Part shown: positions 6,394 to 7,996 of the stretch, piece after piece
Numbering within the stretch: the first letter of the stretch is position 1
Layout of the letters: every line of letters starts with the position of its first letter
NCBI GenBank assembly: GCA_029239575.1
Contig: JARBUP010000126.1
Coordinates: 1-7,996 of the forward strand
DNA from: Bacillota bacterium
GTDB taxonomy: Bacteria > Bacillota > Clostridia > Tissierellales > Sedimentibacteraceae
Reading direction: 5' to 3'
DNA length: 7,996 nucleotides
Translations under genes and position numbers: made by a program
Notes under the pieces: model-generated
Seen by the model: only the letters and a program-made list of their open reading frames with translations
Databases searched by the model: none
What the model was told of the DNA's origin: nothing

Positions 6394-6743
6394 CTTTTTA
6401 TTTATGTCAAACATATTGTGTAAAATGTTTTGTAAATTATGATAAAAGTAGGTATTTTGATATTAAAAGCTTCCGAAAAACCAGAAAATTCATATAATAG
6501 ATTTAAAAAACTTAATGAAAATATATTAAGTCGCATTAAAAAACACCACATATGTCTTTCCAGTTATGGAGTTTGAATAAATATTATAAAGCTTATAAAC
6601 GTTGAGACCGACGATTATAAGCTCTTATTTTATCGCTTTATTCTAATTTAAAACAGTATTTTTCGGAGCAACAATAAACTACCAAGCAAAAAACTAGCTT
6701 CTACATATAATGGTATATTAAAATATCATCGGTGGTGTTATAT
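6394..6743. other. Gap between divergent genes, with a short frame and an inverted repeat
   Basis: A 45-codon plus-strand frame (6439-6576, MIKVGILILKASEKPENS...) has protein-like composition but no ribosome-binding site. It may be a fragment. A perfect 9-bp inverted repeat, AGCTTATAA (6590-6598) and TTATAAGCT (6615-6623), is followed by CTTATTTTA and could act as a terminator. Nothing else is recognisable. Confidence 0.35.
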
Positions 6744-7233
6744 TTGAATGCTAGGAATATTGCCCAAGGGGACTTATTAATTTGTCCTGCTCCTGTACTT
6801 CAATTTCTGCCTGCATCATTTGAGGAAGTGGTTGTGATTATAGCCATATTTAGCGCAATATCCATATACATTAAATCTGAAAGCTGGGTTAATTGGTTAC
6901 ATCATTGCAGCTATATTAATTTTCTTTTTCAACGAACATGAAGGTTTGTTATTTTATTTACCAATGGTGTGGTGGAATTTTCATTAGGTGCAATTAATTA
7001 CAGGTTAAAATCTAAGGTGGTAATATCCTTGTTCGGCGGAGTTGTTTTAACATTGTCACTATTATTAGAAAATTTTATAATTGGAATTCCCCGTTTTAGG
7101 AGTGGATCTAACGGGTAATTTATTGGTTTAAGCATGCATTCTTTTATTTTTTTCTCTATTATATTGTTTTATATATTTATTTTTGGCATGCTTTGTATAC
7201 GAATATCTAAAAAGGTGTTATCCTTTCAACTAA
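6744..7233 (+). pseudogene. Decayed multi-pass membrane protein gene
   Basis: Joining frames gives a hydrophobic protein of roughly 160 residues. It starts at TTG 6744 behind GGTGGTG (6731-6737): ARNIAQGDLLICPAPVLQF, EEVVVIIAIFSAISIYI, then AGLIGYIIAAILIFFFNEHE, TNGVVEFSLGAINYRLKSK, VVISLFGGVVLTLSLLLENF, GIPVLGVDLTGN and YCFIYLFLACFVYEYL. About five segments are long and hydrophobic enough to span the membrane. At least three single-base frameshifts (near 6870, 6960 and 7092) and an in-frame stop (near 7129) break it. I do not recognise the family; it looks like a small integral membrane protein of transporter type. A strong hairpin (7236-7268) follows its end. Confidence 0.6.
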
Positions 7234-7235
7234 CA

Positions 7236-7268
7236 ATAAAATTCTGAGGACTATCCTCAGAATTTTAT
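7236..7268. terminator. Strong bidirectional terminator
   Basis: ATAAAATTCTGAGGA (7236-7250) and TCCTCAGAATTTTAT (7254-7268) form a perfect 15-bp stem with loop CTA. It lies between the ends of the plus-strand membrane pseudogene and the minus-strand fragment at 7273 and suits both. Confidence 0.85.
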
Positions 7269-7272
7269 CGCA

Positions 7273-7359
7273 TTATTTAACAATTTCGAAAATGGTACCT
7301 TTGTTAAAATCAGTTAAATTTGCTGAGCCATAGACACCTAAGTATAATCTTGATGATTG
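7273..7359 (-). pseudogene. C-terminal scrap of an unidentified protein
   Basis: On the minus strand 28 codons read SQSSRLYLGVYG then SANLTDFNKGTIFEIVK, ending in TAA (7273-7275) directly before a strong terminator hairpin. The composition is protein-like rather than random AT-rich. The frame is closed upstream by a stop at 7360-7362, and no start exists. It looks like the last residues of a gene whose rest is gone. No family is recognised. Confidence 0.4.
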
Positions 7360-7408
7360 AGATTAGTCCTCAAGCTTATATAAAATGATTATTGATTACC
7401 AAAATTAT

Positions 7409-7427
7409 AGGGGACGGTTCTCTGTCT
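7409..7427. repeat. Short repeat of the REP/RAYT-associated kind
   Basis: The sequence AGGGGACGGTTCTCTGTCT resembles the GGGACGGTTCT...GTC words that flank REP-associated tyrosine transposase genes in clostridia and bacilli. Only one copy is seen and there is no transposase in the window, so this is recognition from memory, not a demonstrated repeat. Confidence 0.3.
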
Positions 7428-7463
7428 AATTTACATGCTTTTCTTCACAGGCTCTAATGTAAC

Positions 7464-7988
7464 TTAATTGTCATTATTTATAAGATAATTTTTTGTTTCT
7501 ATATTGTAATGCAATAGTGTTTCAAATTCATTAATTATATCGTTGTCAATCATTTCATATGTTTTTTTACAATTAGGACAAAATAGAATACCACTTCCAT
7601 AGTAGATATTATTTAATCTATCCTTATGAATTAATCTACATCCACAGCTACAAATTGGTTGTATGTTTTCAATACTATATTTACCATAATAATTTTTTTC
7701 ATAAGTCCATTTAAAATTCCATTTTCTATACGTGTCATGTGTATATTTAAGCCATTCAGGTTCTTTTTCTTCACTAATGTTAGATATTTTTATATAGCAA
7801 AAAAATACAAATACTATAGTAGCTAAAGATAAAACTATAATCCATATTGATATTTTATAATTTGATATGGATGCCATAAAGTTAAATATTAATTTTATAG
7901 CATCAACAATACTAACTTTATTAAACCAAGATACTGCAATAGATACAATAATTGGAGCCAATATTGCAATTGTCCAGCTATTTGTCAT
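7464..7988 (-). CDS. Two-helix membrane protein with zinc-ribbon-like C-terminal domain, start near the window edge
   Basis: A frame of 174 residues. Residues 6-21 (TIAILAPIIVSIAVSW) and ~46-66 (ISIWIIVLSLATIVFVFFCY) are membrane helices, with a short loop between them. The soluble part (~70-174) contains EPEWLKYTHDTYRKWNFKW and then paired cysteines: CSCGC (113, 115, 117) and LFCPNC (137, 140), spaced like a zinc ribbon. Function is unknown; similar N-terminal membrane anchors carry variable soluble domains in accessory regions. ATG 7986-7988 is only eight bases from the window edge. No ribosome-binding site can be seen and no stop lies upstream, so the true start may be outside. The gene is intact as far as visible, unlike its decayed neighbours. 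Confidence 0.65.
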   Translation of the reverse strand: MTNSWTIAILAPIIVSIAVSWFNKVSIVDAIKLIFNFMASISNYKISIWIIVLSLATIVFVFFCYIKISNISEEKEPEWLKYTHDTYRKWNFKWTYEKNYYGKYSIENIQPICSCGCRLIHKDRLNNIYYGSGILFCPNCKKTYEMIDNDIINEFETLLHYNIETKNYLINNDN

Positions 7989-7996
7989 GAGTTTCT

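Noticed and set aside
1..7996. Second copy of the guaA 3' end as island attachment repeat, and CRISPR or tRNA features
   Set aside because: No second ATTGAGTGGG-like site, no spaced direct repeats and no cloverleaf were found on either strand.

Overview
The window is AT-rich DNA from a low-GC Firmicute, most likely a clostridium. It opens with the last ~100 codons of guaA (GMP synthase), a host housekeeping gene. Everything after it looks like accessory DNA. The guaA 3' end is a known chromosomal insertion site for tyrosine-recombinase islands. About 100 bp past it lies the decayed remnant of such a recombinase on the minus strand, with frameshifts and a large internal deletion. I read the window as the guaA-proximal end of an old genomic island. 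No second copy of the guaA 3' end is visible, so the far boundary is outside the window.

Layout: guaA 3' end (1-343, with a 1-nt frameshift six codons before its normal stop) and terminator; integrase remnant (412-823); an AT-rich stretch with no supportable gene (824-1511); a plus-strand cluster (1512-3631) with a consensus-like promoter, an HTH-type protein, a leader that folds into a candidate three-way junction, a broken short reading frame resembling a ubiquitin-like beta-hairpin, a 45-residue D/N/K/G/H-rich peptide, and a protein with E2 (ubiquitin-conjugating enzyme)-like active-site sequence followed by a SEC-C zinc motif; an IS200-like hairpin remnant; a small GIY-YIG-type nuclease gene (3953-4357); and a bidirectional terminator. 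On the minus strand follows a cold-shock-domain plus P-loop ATPase gene (4571-6264), split by one frameshift next to Walker B. Then come a badly decayed membrane-protein gene (+), a short C-terminal scrap of another gene (-), a repeat of the type linked to REP-associated transposases, and a minus-strand gene for a two-helix membrane protein with a zinc-ribbon-like tail, whose start is close to the window edge.

The most interesting part is 1563-3597. An HTH protein precedes an E2-like/SEC-C protein, and between them lie short sequences suggesting a lost ubiquitin-like partner. It resembles bacterial ubiquitin-like conjugation operons, but no E1-like or JAB-peptidase gene is present, so it is either a minimal variant or the remains of a larger operon. 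The second point of interest is the cold-shock domain fused to an Sll1717-type P-loop ATPase. All functional calls come from motifs read by eye; no database search was run.
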